NCBI GenBank assembly: GCA_030647575.1 | Contig: JAUSJS010000374.1 | Span: 1-16,859 of the forward strand | Direction of reading: 5' to 3' | DNA from: Candidatus Limnocylindrales bacterium | Lineage (GTDB): Bacteria; Chloroflexota; Limnocylindria; Limnocylindrales; CSP1-4 | Length of the DNA stretch: 16,859 nucleotides | Shown here: positions 1-7,668 of the stretch, piece after piece | How positions within the stretch are numbered: position 1 is the stretch's first letter | How the letters are laid out: each line of letters begins with the position of its first letter | Notes under the pieces: generated by a model | The model's input: only the letters and a program-made list of their open reading frames with translations | Databases searched by the model: none | Told to the model about the DNA's origin: nothing | Position numbers and translations under genes: made by a program

Positions 1-630
1 GGTGAGGTCCTCGTGCAACCAGCGCAGGAGCGCCTTCTTGGAGAAGACGTAGATGCCCAGGCTGGCCAGGTCGCTCTTGGGCTGCTTGGGCTTCTCCTGC
101 CACTCGGTGACCCGGTCGTGCTCGTCAAGCGCCAGGATGCCCATCCGAGACGCCTCGGCGAGCGGAACGCGTCGGACGGCGATCGTCACGTCGGCTCGAT
201 GGCGACGATGGGCCGCGACGAACGGCTGGTAGTCCATCTTGTAGATGTGGTCGCCGGCAAGGACCAGTACCGTGTCGCCCGACGAATGCTCGATGACGTT
301 GAGGTTGCGCAGCACCGCGTCCGCCGTCCCGCGATACCACTCGGCCAGCCGGCCCCTCGAGATGTACGGCTGGAGCAGCTTGACGCCACCCGTGTTGCGG
401 TCCAGGTCCCACGGCCGCCCGAGGCCGATGTGGTCGTTCAGCGAGCGCGGGTTGTACTGGGTCAGTACGACGACGTCGTCGATCCCGGAGTTGATGCAGT
501 TGGACAGCGTGAAGTCGATGATCCGGTACTTGCCACCGAACGGAACTGCCGGCTTGGCTCGTTCCTGGGACAGGATCGACAGGCGCTCACCCTCGCCACC
601 AGCGAGGATGACCGCCATCGTCCGCTTCAC
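1..630 (-). CDS. glgC: Glucose-1-phosphate adenylyltransferase, N-terminal 210 codons (3' end beyond the window)
   Basis: Makes ADP-glucose from glucose-1-phosphate and ATP, the committed step of bacterial glycogen synthesis in the cytoplasm. Reading from 630 the frame is open to the window edge. It shows the family signatures in order: the nucleotide-binding loop AGGEGERL (residues about 10-17) followed by RAKPAVPFGGKYRIIDF, then WYRGTADAVLRN, then LAGDHIYKMDY. The GTG at 630 gives the usual start (VKRTMAVILAGG); an ATG at 618 would remove four residues. The gene lies 9 bp after the M23 peptidase stop codon and has no clear Shine-Dalgarno sequence. A TAGCAT hexamer sits 6 nt upstream of the GTG, so it may also be transcribed alone as a leaderless mRNA. 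The left-handed beta-helix domain is outside the window, so a related sugar-phosphate nucleotidyltransferase is possible but less likely. Confidence 0.93.
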   Translation of the reverse strand, partial: MKRTMAVILAGGEGERLSILSQERAKPAVPFGGKYRIIDFTLSNCINSGIDDVVVLTQYNPRSLNDHIGLGRPWDLDRNTGGVKLLQPYISRGRLAEWYRGTADAVLRNLNVIEHSSGDTVLVLAGDHIYKMDYQPFVAAHRRHRADVTIAVRRVPLAEASRMGILALDEHDRVTEWQEKPKQPKSDLASLGIYVFSKKALLRWLHEDLT

Positions 631-636
631 GTCGGC

Positions 637-642
637 ATGCTA
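637..642 (-). promoter_or_regulatory. Candidate -10 hexamer of a leaderless glgC transcript
   Basis: TAGCAT (minus strand) is followed by 6 nt and then the GTG start of glgC. Transcription would begin at or next to the start codon. Its first three bases are the TAG stop codon of the upstream M23 gene. No convincing -35 was seen. Assignment rests on the same spacing recurring at six other genes in the window. Confidence 0.5.
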
Positions 643-2034
643 CAGGAAGAGCCGCGGATTGATGAAGCTGCCCCGGTACATCACCGCCCAGTGCAGATGC
701 GCCCCGGTGGAGTGCCCGGTGTTGCCCTCGTAGCCGATGATTTGGCCGGCTCGGACCTGGCTGCCGGAGCGAATCCCGTTCGGGCGGCGCGCCAGCATGT
801 GGGCGTACCAGGTCTGCAGCGACGAGCTGTGGGCGATGACCACGATCCAGGCCGGGTCGGCCCCATCGGCGAAGTTCCAGCCGATGTAGACGACCGTGCC
901 TGCGCCTGATGCCCGTATCGGCGTGCCCGTCGGCGCGACGACGTCGATGCCGCGATGGAAATGGGCGCAGCGTCCCACCCTCGGCTCCCAGCCGAATCCG
1001 GTACAGCCGAAGCTCTGGGTGACGGTCCCGCCCATCGGCCAGGCCAGCGACCCGTTGTAGACCGACGGAATGCGACCCTGGGCCGCGCGCCGCCGGATCA
1101 GCTCGGCGATCCGGTTCTGGAGCCGCTTCTGGGCGGCCTCGGCCTTGGCCAGCGCGGTGCGCGCAGCCGACTTGTTCCTGGCCAGGTTGGCGTAGGCCGC
1201 CTCTTGTTTGGCGAGCTCGGTCGCCGTTCGTTTCTCGAGCGCCTTGAGCGCGTCCTTCGCCTTCTGGAGGTCGGTGAGGCTGCGGTCGAGGTCACGTTTC
1301 TGGGCGGCCGTGTCCTGGCGCAGCTCGTTGGTCTGTGTCCGCGTATCCGCGACGGTCTGATGGATCTCGGCGAGCGTTTCCTGGTCACTGGCGATCCGCA
1401 TCGCGAGTGCCTTGTCCTGTTCGCCCACGTCGATGAAGTAGCTCATCTCGGCCAGCAGGTCGGTGAAGGTGCCGCCGGACAGGAACGACTCGAGCAGCGA
1501 CGTCCGGTCGCTGTCGTAGGCGCTTCGAACGCGCTCGGCGAGGAGCGCCTTGCGCTCGGCAAGCTCGGCCTTCTTGGCAGTCTCCCTGGCTTCGAGGTCG
1601 ATGAGCTGGTCATCGAGGTCGGCCAGCTGCGCGACCAGCGCGTCGTACTCGCCCTGGACGGTCGCGATCTGCTCGTTGATCGCGGTGATGTTGCTCTTGA
1701 CCGTACGGATGTCGGCGTTGATGCCGCGCAGCTCACCCGCCGTATCGCGAATATCGGAAGACAGGCCGGTCTGGAGCCGCTGCAGGCGCGCAACCTGGGC
1801 CTTCTGGGCGGCGACGTCCTTCTTGAGCCGAGCCTGACGGGCCCGAGCCTCGCTCAGCTCGTCGCCCTGGACGGACGGCGCCGCGCCGGGCGCGCCGATC
1901 ATGCCGACGAGGAGGGGGAGAAGAAGAAGGACCGATCCGAGGCTACGACCGAGACGACGGCGCCGGGGCCTGGGTGCGACGCCAGTGGCCCAGCCGCTCA
2001 CGGGCAACCTGGCTGTGTGGTGCGTCTGGCGCAT
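640..2034 (-). CDS. Secreted coiled-coil M23 (LytM/EnvC-like) murein endopeptidase
   Basis: A predicted exported peptidoglycan hydrolase or amidase activator of 464 residues. A long arginine-rich N-terminus (PRPRRRRLGRS) precedes a hydrophobic export segment, VLLLLPLLVGMIG (about 35-47). Residues about 58-310 are almost continuous charged heptads (coiled coil), as in EnvC and related division-site factors. The C-terminal 140 residues are a LytM domain with the zinc ligands H360-x3-D364 (HRGID) and HLH (446-448) plus the AHSSSLQTWYAHM stretch. The ligands look intact, so it may be catalytic, unlike EnvC itself. The ATG start abuts a CAGGAG sequence, an unusually short Shine-Dalgarno spacing, but no better in-frame start is visible upstream. 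It is followed after 9 bp by glgC. Its actual partner and substrate are not shown by the sequence. Confidence 0.9.
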   Translation of the reverse strand: MRQTHHTARLPVSGWATGVAPRPRRRRLGRSLGSVLLLLPLLVGMIGAPGAAPSVQGDELSEARARQARLKKDVAAQKAQVARLQRLQTGLSSDIRDTAGELRGINADIRTVKSNITAINEQIATVQGEYDALVAQLADLDDQLIDLEARETAKKAELAERKALLAERVRSAYDSDRTSLLESFLSGGTFTDLLAEMSYFIDVGEQDKALAMRIASDQETLAEIHQTVADTRTQTNELRQDTAAQKRDLDRSLTDLQKAKDALKALEKRTATELAKQEAAYANLARNKSAARTALAKAEAAQKRLQNRIAELIRRRAAQGRIPSVYNGSLAWPMGGTVTQSFGCTGFGWEPRVGRCAHFHRGIDVVAPTGTPIRASGAGTVVYIGWNFADGADPAWIVVIAHSSSLQTWYAHMLARRPNGIRSGSQVRAGQIIGYEGNTGHSTGAHLHWAVMYRGSFINPRLFL

Positions 2035-2174
2035 CTCCTGGGCGATGTCATCGTGCGAGCTGACTCCGTGGGTCGGACCAGATCCGGCTCGGTCTGGTTC
2101 CTCTGACGGCGAGGCCCGCCGGTGGATCGCCGTCCGAAGTGGGCACTGACTCGGGACGACACCGGCTCTCGGGC

Positions 2175-2193
2175 ATTCTACTCGCCGAGTCTA
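2175..2193 (-). promoter_or_regulatory. Two candidate -10 elements upstream of the M23 gene
   Basis: On the minus strand TAGACT (2193-2188) and TAGAAT (2180-2175) lie 13 bp apart in the otherwise GC-rich gap ahead of the M23 peptidase. TAGAAT is a good -10 match, but neither has a convincing -35. If used, they imply a 5' leader of about 130-150 nt. Confidence 0.3.
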
Positions 2194-2209
2194 CCAGCCG
2201 TTCCCCGGT

Positions 2210-2235
2210 GTCCCGGCGAAACGTCCCGGCGAAAC
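2210..2235. repeat. Perfect tandem 13-bp duplication
   Basis: GTCCCGGCGAAAC is present twice head to tail (2210-2222 and 2223-2235). It lies in the 316-bp non-coding stretch (2035-2350) between the prepilin peptidase and the M23 gene. Two other 13-bp tandem duplications occur near 10.7-10.8 kb. Confidence 0.85.
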
Positions 2236-2265
2236 GACCGTGGGCGCGCGAGCCTGACCCCGCGA

Positions 2266-2293
2266 CGATCGTTCCGCTTGGCTGGAACTATCG
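2266..2293. repeat. Inverted repeat, possible operator
   Basis: Arms CGATcGTTCC and GGAACtATCG (one mismatch) flank an 8-nt loop. The site sits about 75 bp upstream of the candidate -10 elements of the M23 gene. No T-run follows on either strand, so an operator is as likely as a transcript hairpin. Confidence 0.4.
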
Positions 2294-2307
2294 AGATTCG
2301 GCTCGGC

Positions 2308-2350
2308 AGGAAGCCTCCAACCCGCAGCGACGCGGCGGGCCGCGAAGGCT
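2308..2350 (-). terminator. Hairpin immediately after the prepilin peptidase stop
   Basis: Read on the minus strand, GAGCCT pairs with AGGCTT at the outside. An inner CCCGC/GCGGG stem lies within, starting right after the stop codon. There is no U-tract, so intrinsic termination is uncertain; an RNA-stabilising 3' structure is an alternative. Confidence 0.35.
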
Positions 2351-2989
2351 CTACCGCACCAGCACCGCCCACAGCGCCCCGATAATGAAGAACGGCCCGA
2401 ACGGCACGTACGTCCTCCGGCCGATCCGCCTCGCCGCCAGCAACACGAGCAGCACGACGCCCGACAGCACGAGCGCGAACACCACGCTGCCGAGGGCCCG
2501 GCTCCCGCCGGCCAACAGCCCGACCGCGACCAGCAGCTTGACGTCCCCGATCCCGAACGCCCCCGCCCCGAACGGGATGGAAGGCACGAACAGGACCGCT
2601 GGAATGGCCAGGGCGGCAACCACCGCCAACACGACCTCTGGCCCGACCAGGGGATTCGCACCGCTCAGGGCGTAGACCAGGGCGACCGGGATGACCGGCA
2701 GGGTCAGCAGATCCGGCAGGATCCGCTGGTCGAGATCGGTCGCCAGTCCGACGACCAGGGTCACGAACCAGGCGCCGAAGATGAGCGCCGCCAGCGGATC
2801 GCCCGCGAAGCGAAGCGGCAGGAGCCCGAAGGCGACCGCCCCGACGAGCGCCGTGAGCGCCGTTCGCCAGTCGACCGCACGGCCCGGCGGGTGTTCCTCG
2901 TCGTGCTCGGGCCATCGCGTCGCGAATCGGTCGGCTGCCAGGCCCAGGCCGAATCCGGCCGCGCCCAGCAACGCGCTCAGCGGCTCCAT
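2351..2989 (-). CDS. A24-family prepilin peptidase, compact form
   Basis: A membrane aspartyl protease of 212 residues that would cleave the leader of type IV pilin or pseudopilin precursors. The two conserved aspartate motifs are present: LATDLDQRILPDLLTLP (first Asp) and GIGDVKLLVAVG (the GxGD Asp). They are followed by the family's VPFGPFFIIGAL near the C-terminus. Hydrophobic segments fill most of the chain, about six in all. The N-terminal cytoplasmic zinc/methyltransferase region of full-length PilD (two CxxC pairs) is absent; instead there is a short charged loop, RWPEHDEEHPPGR. It may therefore cleave without N-methylating. It follows pepA by 51 bp, and no pilin, ATPase or platform gene is in the window. 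A GGGCCC/GGGCCC hairpin lies in that gap (about 3004-3024). Confidence 0.85.
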   Translation of the reverse strand: MEPLSALLGAAGFGLGLAADRFATRWPEHDEEHPPGRAVDWRTALTALVGAVAFGLLPLRFAGDPLAALIFGAWFVTLVVGLATDLDQRILPDLLTLPVIPVALVYALSGANPLVGPEVVLAVVAALAIPAVLFVPSIPFGAGAFGIGDVKLLVAVGLLAGGSRALGSVVFALVLSGVVLLVLLAARRIGRRTYVPFGPFFIIGALWAVLVR

Positions 2990-3040
2990 CTGTCAGGTGA
3001 CCAGGGGGCCCGGGACGCGGGGCCCGCCGTCCGCGGACCG

Positions 3041-4552
3041 CTAGTCGACGCGGGCGCCGGCCAGGGCCAGCTCGACCAGCGTCGCATGGGACGCGCCGGT
3101 CGCGCCGCGAGGCGCGTACGGAACGGCCTTTCGGTAGTAGCCCGTCGCGGCGATGTCGAGGTGGACCCACGGCCGGGTCACGAACTCGCGCAGGAAGAGG
3201 CCGCTCTTGACCAGCGAACCCTCGGGCGAGCCGGAGTTCTGCAGGTCGCCGTACCAGCTCTCCATCTCGCACACGTAGTCGTCGACCAGCGGGAGTTGCC
3301 ACAGCCGCTCGCCGGCACGCTCGGACGCGGCTACCACCTCCTCGTAGAACGACTGCGGCGTCCCGAACGCTCCGGTCACCTGGTTGCCGAGGGCCCGCGA
3401 GACCGCGCCGGTGAGCGTCGCCACGTCGACCAGATGGGTCGCGCCGAGCCGCTCGGCGTAGGTCAGGGCATCGCCCAGGATCAGGCGCCCCTCGGCGTCC
3501 GTGTTGGTGATGTCAACCTTCTTGCCGTTCAGGGCGGTCACGATGTCGCCGGGTCGCGTGGAGTGCGGCCCAGGCATGTTCTCGACCGTCGGAGCGACCG
3601 CCAGGAGCGGCGTGCCGGGCGCCAGCCGCGCGACCGTGGCGATGGCCGCGATGACCGTGCAGGCCCCGGTCTTGTCCATCTTCATCTCTTCCATCCGGGC
3701 GGATGGCTTGATGCTGATCCCGCCCGAATCGAAGCAGACACCCTTGCCGACGATCGCGAGGTGCCGATCGATCGCGTCCCGCTCGCCTTCCCCGCCCGAC
3801 CGAAGGACGATCATCCGGGGCGGGTTGTCGCTGCCACGTCCGACGGCCATGAACATGCCCATGCCGAGCTTCGTCGCGCGGTCGGGCTCGATCACGTCGA
3901 TCCACAGGTCGTGACGCTCGGCGATCGCCCGCGCTTCCTCGGCGAGGACCTCCGGGCTCACGTCATTCGAGGCCCGGTTGGAGAGCGTCCGCGCGAGGCT
4001 GGAGCCCTCGGCGATCACGATCCCGCGCTCGGCCTCTCGCGTCAGCGCCGCCAGATCCGCGCCTGGTGCAACCAGGATCAGCTCGTCGATGACCGGCAGC
4101 CTGAGGTCGACCTCCTCGCGATAGATCGTCCGCGGGTCGTACGAACCTTCGAGCACGCCCCGGGCGACGAGTCCCGCCACGGCACTCGCGCCACCGTCGA
4201 GCTGCTCGGCGAGTGGCGACAGCCAGAACGCGAGCCGCTTGACCGAACGGCCCCCGAGGCGGCGCTCGGCCGCGGCCGCAAGACGGACCACGATCTCGCG
4301 ATCGAGCTTGGCCGGATCGCCCATCGACACCACGAGGATCCGCCCGGCCCGCAGCTCCCCTGCCGCCGCGAGCGCCGTGGCATAGCGCTTGCCGGTCAGC
4401 TCCCCGAATCTGGCGAGCGCCTGCAGCTCGCCACCGGCGCGCCGGTCGAGCTCTCCCAACGGCCCATCGAAGGCCGGGTCGGCGACGACCGGGACGACGA
4501 GGACGTCCGCGGGCACGTCCCACGGCTGATCGGTGACGACACGAAATTGCAC
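3041..4552 (-). CDS. pepA: Leucyl aminopeptidase (M17 family)
   Basis: Cytosolic two-metal aminopeptidase that removes N-terminal residues from peptides. At 503 codons it has the family's full length. Metal and catalytic residues fall at K270, D275, K282, D293, D352, E354 and R356, in the blocks GKGVCFDSGG, MKMDKTGA and NTDAEGRLILGDA. These are the positions I know for E. coli PepA, which is also 503 residues long. The N-terminal half (1-160) is the variable M17 N-domain. The start is GTG, with GGAGGA ending 10 nt upstream, a good ribosome binding site. A TACACT element about 75 bp upstream could serve it. E. coli PepA also binds DNA in plasmid-dimer resolution; nothing here tests that. Confidence 0.96.
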   Translation of the reverse strand: MQFRVVTDQPWDVPADVLVVPVVADPAFDGPLGELDRRAGGELQALARFGELTGKRYATALAAAGELRAGRILVVSMGDPAKLDREIVVRLAAAAERRLGGRSVKRLAFWLSPLAEQLDGGASAVAGLVARGVLEGSYDPRTIYREEVDLRLPVIDELILVAPGADLAALTREAERGIVIAEGSSLARTLSNRASNDVSPEVLAEEARAIAERHDLWIDVIEPDRATKLGMGMFMAVGRGSDNPPRMIVLRSGGEGERDAIDRHLAIVGKGVCFDSGGISIKPSARMEEMKMDKTGACTVIAAIATVARLAPGTPLLAVAPTVENMPGPHSTRPGDIVTALNGKKVDITNTDAEGRLILGDALTYAERLGATHLVDVATLTGAVSRALGNQVTGAFGTPQSFYEEVVAASERAGERLWQLPLVDDYVCEMESWYGDLQNSGSPEGSLVKSGLFLREFVTRPWVHLDIAATGYYRKAVPYAPRGATGASHATLVELALAGARVD

Positions 4553-4626
4553 GGGTACGGAGTCCTCCGCGAGGGACCGCCGGACGGCGCCCTGCGCGCG
4601 GCGGTCAAAGGTCGAACGTTGCGGCC

Positions 4627-4632
4627 AGTGTA
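4627..4632 (-). promoter_or_regulatory. Candidate -10 for pepA
   Basis: TACACT on the minus strand lies in the 94-bp gap between the upstream gene's stop and pepA. It implies a leader of roughly 68 nt containing the GGAGGA ribosome binding site. No clear -35 was found. A short GCGCC/GGCGC hairpin overlaps the preceding stop codon (4636-4660). Confidence 0.35.
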
Positions 4633-4646
4633 GCGGCGCCCCTCGC

Positions 4647-5615
4647 TCAGGGAGTGGCGCTCGGCGACGGCGCCTGGGACGCGCGGTCGATCGCGGAGGT
4701 CAGCCGACCCCGGGCCTCTTCGATGGCGATCACGGCACCGTTCATCCCACCTCGACTGATCTCGGCCATGATCACGACCAGGCCGCGCGTGTCCGGCGGC
4801 AGGTTCCTGCGGGCGGCAGCCTCGGCGGCGATGGCGTCGCGGAGCTCATCCGTCACCTTGCTGCCGACATTCGAGTACGCCGCGTAGAGGCCGCGCAACG
4901 CGACGTCGTAGGCGGCGTTCCGATCGAGCCATTGATCGAGGATCGTCACGTCGACCGTGTTGGCCAGCCGGTCCCGGAGCGCGCGGGCATCCGTGATCGT
5001 CGCGTCGGCTTGGTCCAGCCTGGCCATCGCATCCTCATAGCCGGCGGCCCGGCCGAGTCCGGCCGCCTCGGTGACCTGCCGATCGTGCTGGGCCAGGAGC
5101 GTGCTGAGCTGGATCGCCGCGACCGACCCGTTGGTCAGTCGGACCCAGGCTGCCTGCAGCCCTTCGGTCGCATCGAGAGCGGCGACCAGGGCTGCATGCC
5201 AGGCCACGATCCCCGCCGAGAGCAGCAGGGCGGTGTCGGCTCTGGCGAGGTACGGCACGCCGGCCAGCTCGCGACGCAGGGTCGTCGTCTGCGCGAGCAT
5301 CTCGTCGAGCAGTCGATCGCCCTCGGCGATCGCGGCCTCCACCGTCGAGGTTTCGGTGCCGTTGAGTGCCGCCAGCGCGCCGCGGGCCTGGACGCCGAGG
5401 GCCGCAACCTGGTCGGCCAGCTCGACGAGCTGCCCCGAGGCGGTCACGAGCACGGTCTCGACCTCGCGATCTCGGGCGTAGGTCAGCTCGGCCCTCGCCG
5501 GCGACCCGGGCGGGTGATCGGTGCCGCTGACCAGCCCGGCGGCGCCGAGCGCGATGGCTGCGACGAGCGCCAGCCAGACGAGCCCCGCGAGGATGCGGCG
5601 GAGCAGCTCCCTCAC
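4647..5615 (-). CDS. Membrane-anchored helical protein of unknown function
   Basis: I do not recognise a family. The 322-residue protein has one N-terminal membrane segment (LAGLVWLALVAAIALGAAGLV, about 9-29) after a short positive stretch, so the rest should lie outside the membrane. The remainder is rich in alanine, leucine and charged residues, suits long helical bundles and contains no cysteine. It ends in a short Pro/Ser tail (QAPSPSATP). The GTG start overlaps the stop of the upstream SDR gene by 4 bp (GTGA), so translation is probably coupled and the two products may act together. The layout resembles helical sensor or ligand-binding extracytoplasmic domains, but no kinase or cyclase partner is adjacent. 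Confidence 0.8.
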   Translation of the reverse strand: MRELLRRILAGLVWLALVAAIALGAAGLVSGTDHPPGSPARAELTYARDREVETVLVTASGQLVELADQVAALGVQARGALAALNGTETSTVEAAIAEGDRLLDEMLAQTTTLRRELAGVPYLARADTALLLSAGIVAWHAALVAALDATEGLQAAWVRLTNGSVAAIQLSTLLAQHDRQVTEAAGLGRAAGYEDAMARLDQADATITDARALRDRLANTVDVTILDQWLDRNAAYDVALRGLYAAYSNVGSKVTDELRDAIAAEAAARRNLPPDTRGLVVIMAEISRGGMNGAVIAIEEARGRLTSAIDRASQAPSPSATP

Positions 5616-6565
5616 GCGCCGTCGGCCAGGGCGAGCTGGTCGCGCCGCTTGAATCTCAGGTAGCCCAGCGCCCCCTCCATCGACCGCGGCTCGAATCCGA
5701 AACGGGACGTGACGAGGTCGAGGGGGCCGATGTTGTCGAGGCGGAGCTGGCGCAGCTGGTCGGTCGCGACCGGGAAGGGCAGGTGGACCAGCTCGGCGCT
5801 ACCGGCCACGAGCCGGATCAGCACGACGGGCATGGGCAGGATCGCCCGGCGCTTCCCGAGCGCGGTCAGGACCTCGCGGGTGATCTCGCGATAGGTCCAG
5901 TAGCGCGGCCCCCCGAGCTCGAACGTCTCGCCCACCGTCGTCGGGTCCGCCAGCGAGGCGACAACGACCCGGGCGACGTCCCCGGCGTGGATCGGCTGGA
6001 AGCGGCTCGACCCGTCGCCCGGCACGGGCACGACGCCCGGGGAGAGGCGGACGAGTCTGGCGATGAGGTTGAAGAAGCCGTCGCCCGGCCCGAACTGGAG
6101 CGACGGTTTGAGGATCGTCCATTCGAGGCCTGATTCCGCGACCAGGGCCTCGGCCTTCGCCTTCGAGCTCGCGTAGTGCAGGCTCGGGTCGTCCACGACC
6201 CCCAGCGCTCCCATGTGGATGAGACGCCTGACGCCGGCGCCGTGCATCGCGTCGACGACGGCCCGAGTCCCTTCGGTGTTGACCAGGCGCATCTCGGCGC
6301 CGCCGTTGAAATCGCGCGGGATGGCCACCAGGTGGACCACCGCGTCGACGCCGGCGAGGACCGGACCCAGCGTCGCCGGGCGCGTGACGTCGCCGGTGCG
6401 GAGCTCCACGTTGGCGCGATCGGCAGTCGGCAGACGACCGAGCAGGGTCTTGCCGGCGGACTCGCCCCGAACGAGGGCGACGACGCGATGCCCGGCCCCG
6501 AGCAGCGCCGGCACGACATGGCCGCCGACGAACCCGCTGGCCCCGGTGACGAGGATCGTGGACAC
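5612..6565 (-). CDS. NAD(P)-binding atypical SDR, NDUFA9-like
   Basis: A 317-residue Rossmann-fold protein of the extended/atypical short-chain dehydrogenase type (NDUFA9/NmrA-like). The dinucleotide loop TGASGFVGGHV is at residues 7-17. VHLVAIPRDF is the usual second strand region, and Y131-x3-K135 (YASSKAKAE) is the catalytic pair position. RFQPIHAGDVARVVV and LGGPRYWTYREI are typical of the NDUFA9-like group. The substrate cannot be read from the sequence; many such proteins act on or sense quinone, lipid or sugar ligands. The GTG at 6565 is chosen because it puts the Rossmann strand at the N-terminus; the frame is open further upstream but unlike the family. It shares a 23-bp gap with the divergent add gene and overlaps the next gene by 4 bp. 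Confidence 0.88.
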   Translation of the reverse strand: MSTILVTGASGFVGGHVVPALLGAGHRVVALVRGESAGKTLLGRLPTADRANVELRTGDVTRPATLGPVLAGVDAVVHLVAIPRDFNGGAEMRLVNTEGTRAVVDAMHGAGVRRLIHMGALGVVDDPSLHYASSKAKAEALVAESGLEWTILKPSLQFGPGDGFFNLIARLVRLSPGVVPVPGDGSSRFQPIHAGDVARVVVASLADPTTVGETFELGGPRYWTYREITREVLTALGKRRAILPMPVVLIRLVAGSAELVHLPFPVATDQLRQLRLDNIGPLDLVTSRFGFEPRSMEGALGYLRFKRRDQLALADGA

Positions 6566-6571
6566 GGTGGC

Positions 6572-6581
6572 AGGGTAGCAT
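6572..6581. promoter_or_regulatory. Overlapping divergent -10 elements for the SDR gene (-) and add (+)
   Basis: The bases AGGGTAGCAT contain TAGCAT on the plus strand (6576-6581, 7 nt before the add ATG). They also contain TACCCT on the minus strand (6577-6572, 6 nt before the SDR GTG). The two hexamers share the TA at 6576-6577. Both would give leaderless transcripts, and the whole intergenic gap is only 23 bp. No strong -35 was seen on either side. Confidence 0.5.
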
Positions 6582-6588
6582 CGCGGCC

Positions 6589-7668
6589 ATGAGCACCCCC
6601 AAAAGCGACACCTTGTCCGGCCAGGCGCTGCGGCGTTTGTGCGAGGCGATGCCCAAGGTCGAGCTGCACCTCCACCTCGACGGCTCGCTCCGGGTGGACA
6701 CCGCTCTGGAGTTCGCGCGCACGCGCGGGATCGAGGCGCCACGAGACTGGGCCGGCATGTCCGCCGCGCTCATTGCCCCGATGCCGTGCGCCGACCAGGC
6801 GGAGTTGCTGCGAGCCTTCGACCTGCCCATCGCGCTGATGCAGGACGCCGAGGCGCTCGAGCGGATCACCGCCGAGCTGGTCCAGACGAAGGCGGCCGAC
6901 GGTGTCCGCTACGTCGAGATCCGCTGGGGACCGCTCCTCCACGTGGCGCGCGGCCTGTCGCTGGTCGATGGCATCGCGGCCGTCTGCGCGGGTGCTCGGG
7001 ACGCCTCGGCTCGGACCGGCACGGTGGTCCGGCTCATCTGCACCGCGTTGCGCTCGCACGATCCGAAGGCGAACCTGGAGCTCGCCCGGACCGCGGCCCG
7101 CTTCCGCGACCAGGGCCTGACCGGCTGGGACCTGGCGGGGCCGGAAGCCGCCTTTCCTGACCCTCTGACCCATGCCGCCGCCTTCGAGGCCGCGCGAGCG
7201 GGCGGCCTGCGGATCACCCTCCATGCCGGGGAATGGGGCGGCGCCGCCCAGGTCGAGCGTGCCCTGGCGGTCTCGCCGGAGCGGATCGCCCACGGACCTG
7301 GCGCTGTGGACGACCCGGAGCTGTGTCGCGAGCTGATCGCTCGTCGCGTGACCCTGGACCTGTGCCCCACCTCAAACGCGCAGGCCGGCATCGTGCCGTC
7401 CGTCGCCGCCCATCCGCTGGCCCGCCTCCACCGTGCCGGCGTCCCGGTGACCCTCAGCACGGACGACACCACCGTGTCCGACATCACGCTGTCCGAGGAG
7501 TACCTGCGGGCCGTCGAGGAGATCGGGCTGACCCTGCCGGAGCTCTGGGCCATCGACCGGCGGGCGCTCGACGTCGCCTTCGCCGATGAAGCGGACCTCG
7601 CGCCACTGCGCGCCGCCTTCGAGGCGTGGGGCGCCGGCATCCCCGAGCTGAAGGGCGGGGCGACCTAA
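6589..7668 (+). CDS. add: Adenosine deaminase
   Basis: Hydrolyses adenosine or deoxyadenosine to inosine in purine salvage (359 residues, a normal length). The metal and catalytic residues are visible in order: H27-x-H29 in VELHLHLDGS, H212 and E215 in LHAGE, H235 in RIAHG, and D292-D293 in LSTDDTTVSD. The CPTSNAQAGIVPSVAAHPL stretch before the last motif is typical of bacterial adenosine deaminases. Related deaminases (aminofutalosine, adenine) share these ligands, so substrate choice is probable rather than certain. The ATG has no Shine-Dalgarno sequence, but a TAGCAT hexamer ends 7 nt upstream, pointing to a leaderless mRNA. Its TAA overlaps the opposite-strand stop of the HAD gene, leaving no room for a terminator between them. 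Confidence 0.92.
   Translation: MSTPKSDTLSGQALRRLCEAMPKVELHLHLDGSLRVDTALEFARTRGIEAPRDWAGMSAALIAPMPCADQAELLRAFDLPIALMQDAEALERITAELVQTKAADGVRYVEIRWGPLLHVARGLSLVDGIAAVCAGARDASARTGTVVRLICTALRSHDPKANLELARTAARFRDQGLTGWDLAGPEAAFPDPLTHAAAFEAARAGGLRITLHAGEWGGAAQVERALAVSPERIAHGPGAVDDPELCRELIARRVTLDLCPTSNAQAGIVPSVAAHPLARLHRAGVPVTLSTDDTTVSDITLSEEYLRAVEEIGLTLPELWAIDRRALDVAFADEADLAPLRAAFEAWGAGIPELKGGAT

Noticed and set aside
300..400. Apparent frameshift in glgC
   Set aside because: A first reading seemed to lose frame near the WYRGTADAV motif. Careful reverse complementing gave one continuous open frame through to the window edge.
2178..3302. 374-residue minus-strand open frame
   Set aside because: It overlaps the prepilin peptidase and the end of pepA in another frame and is Arg/Gly/Pro-rich without motifs.
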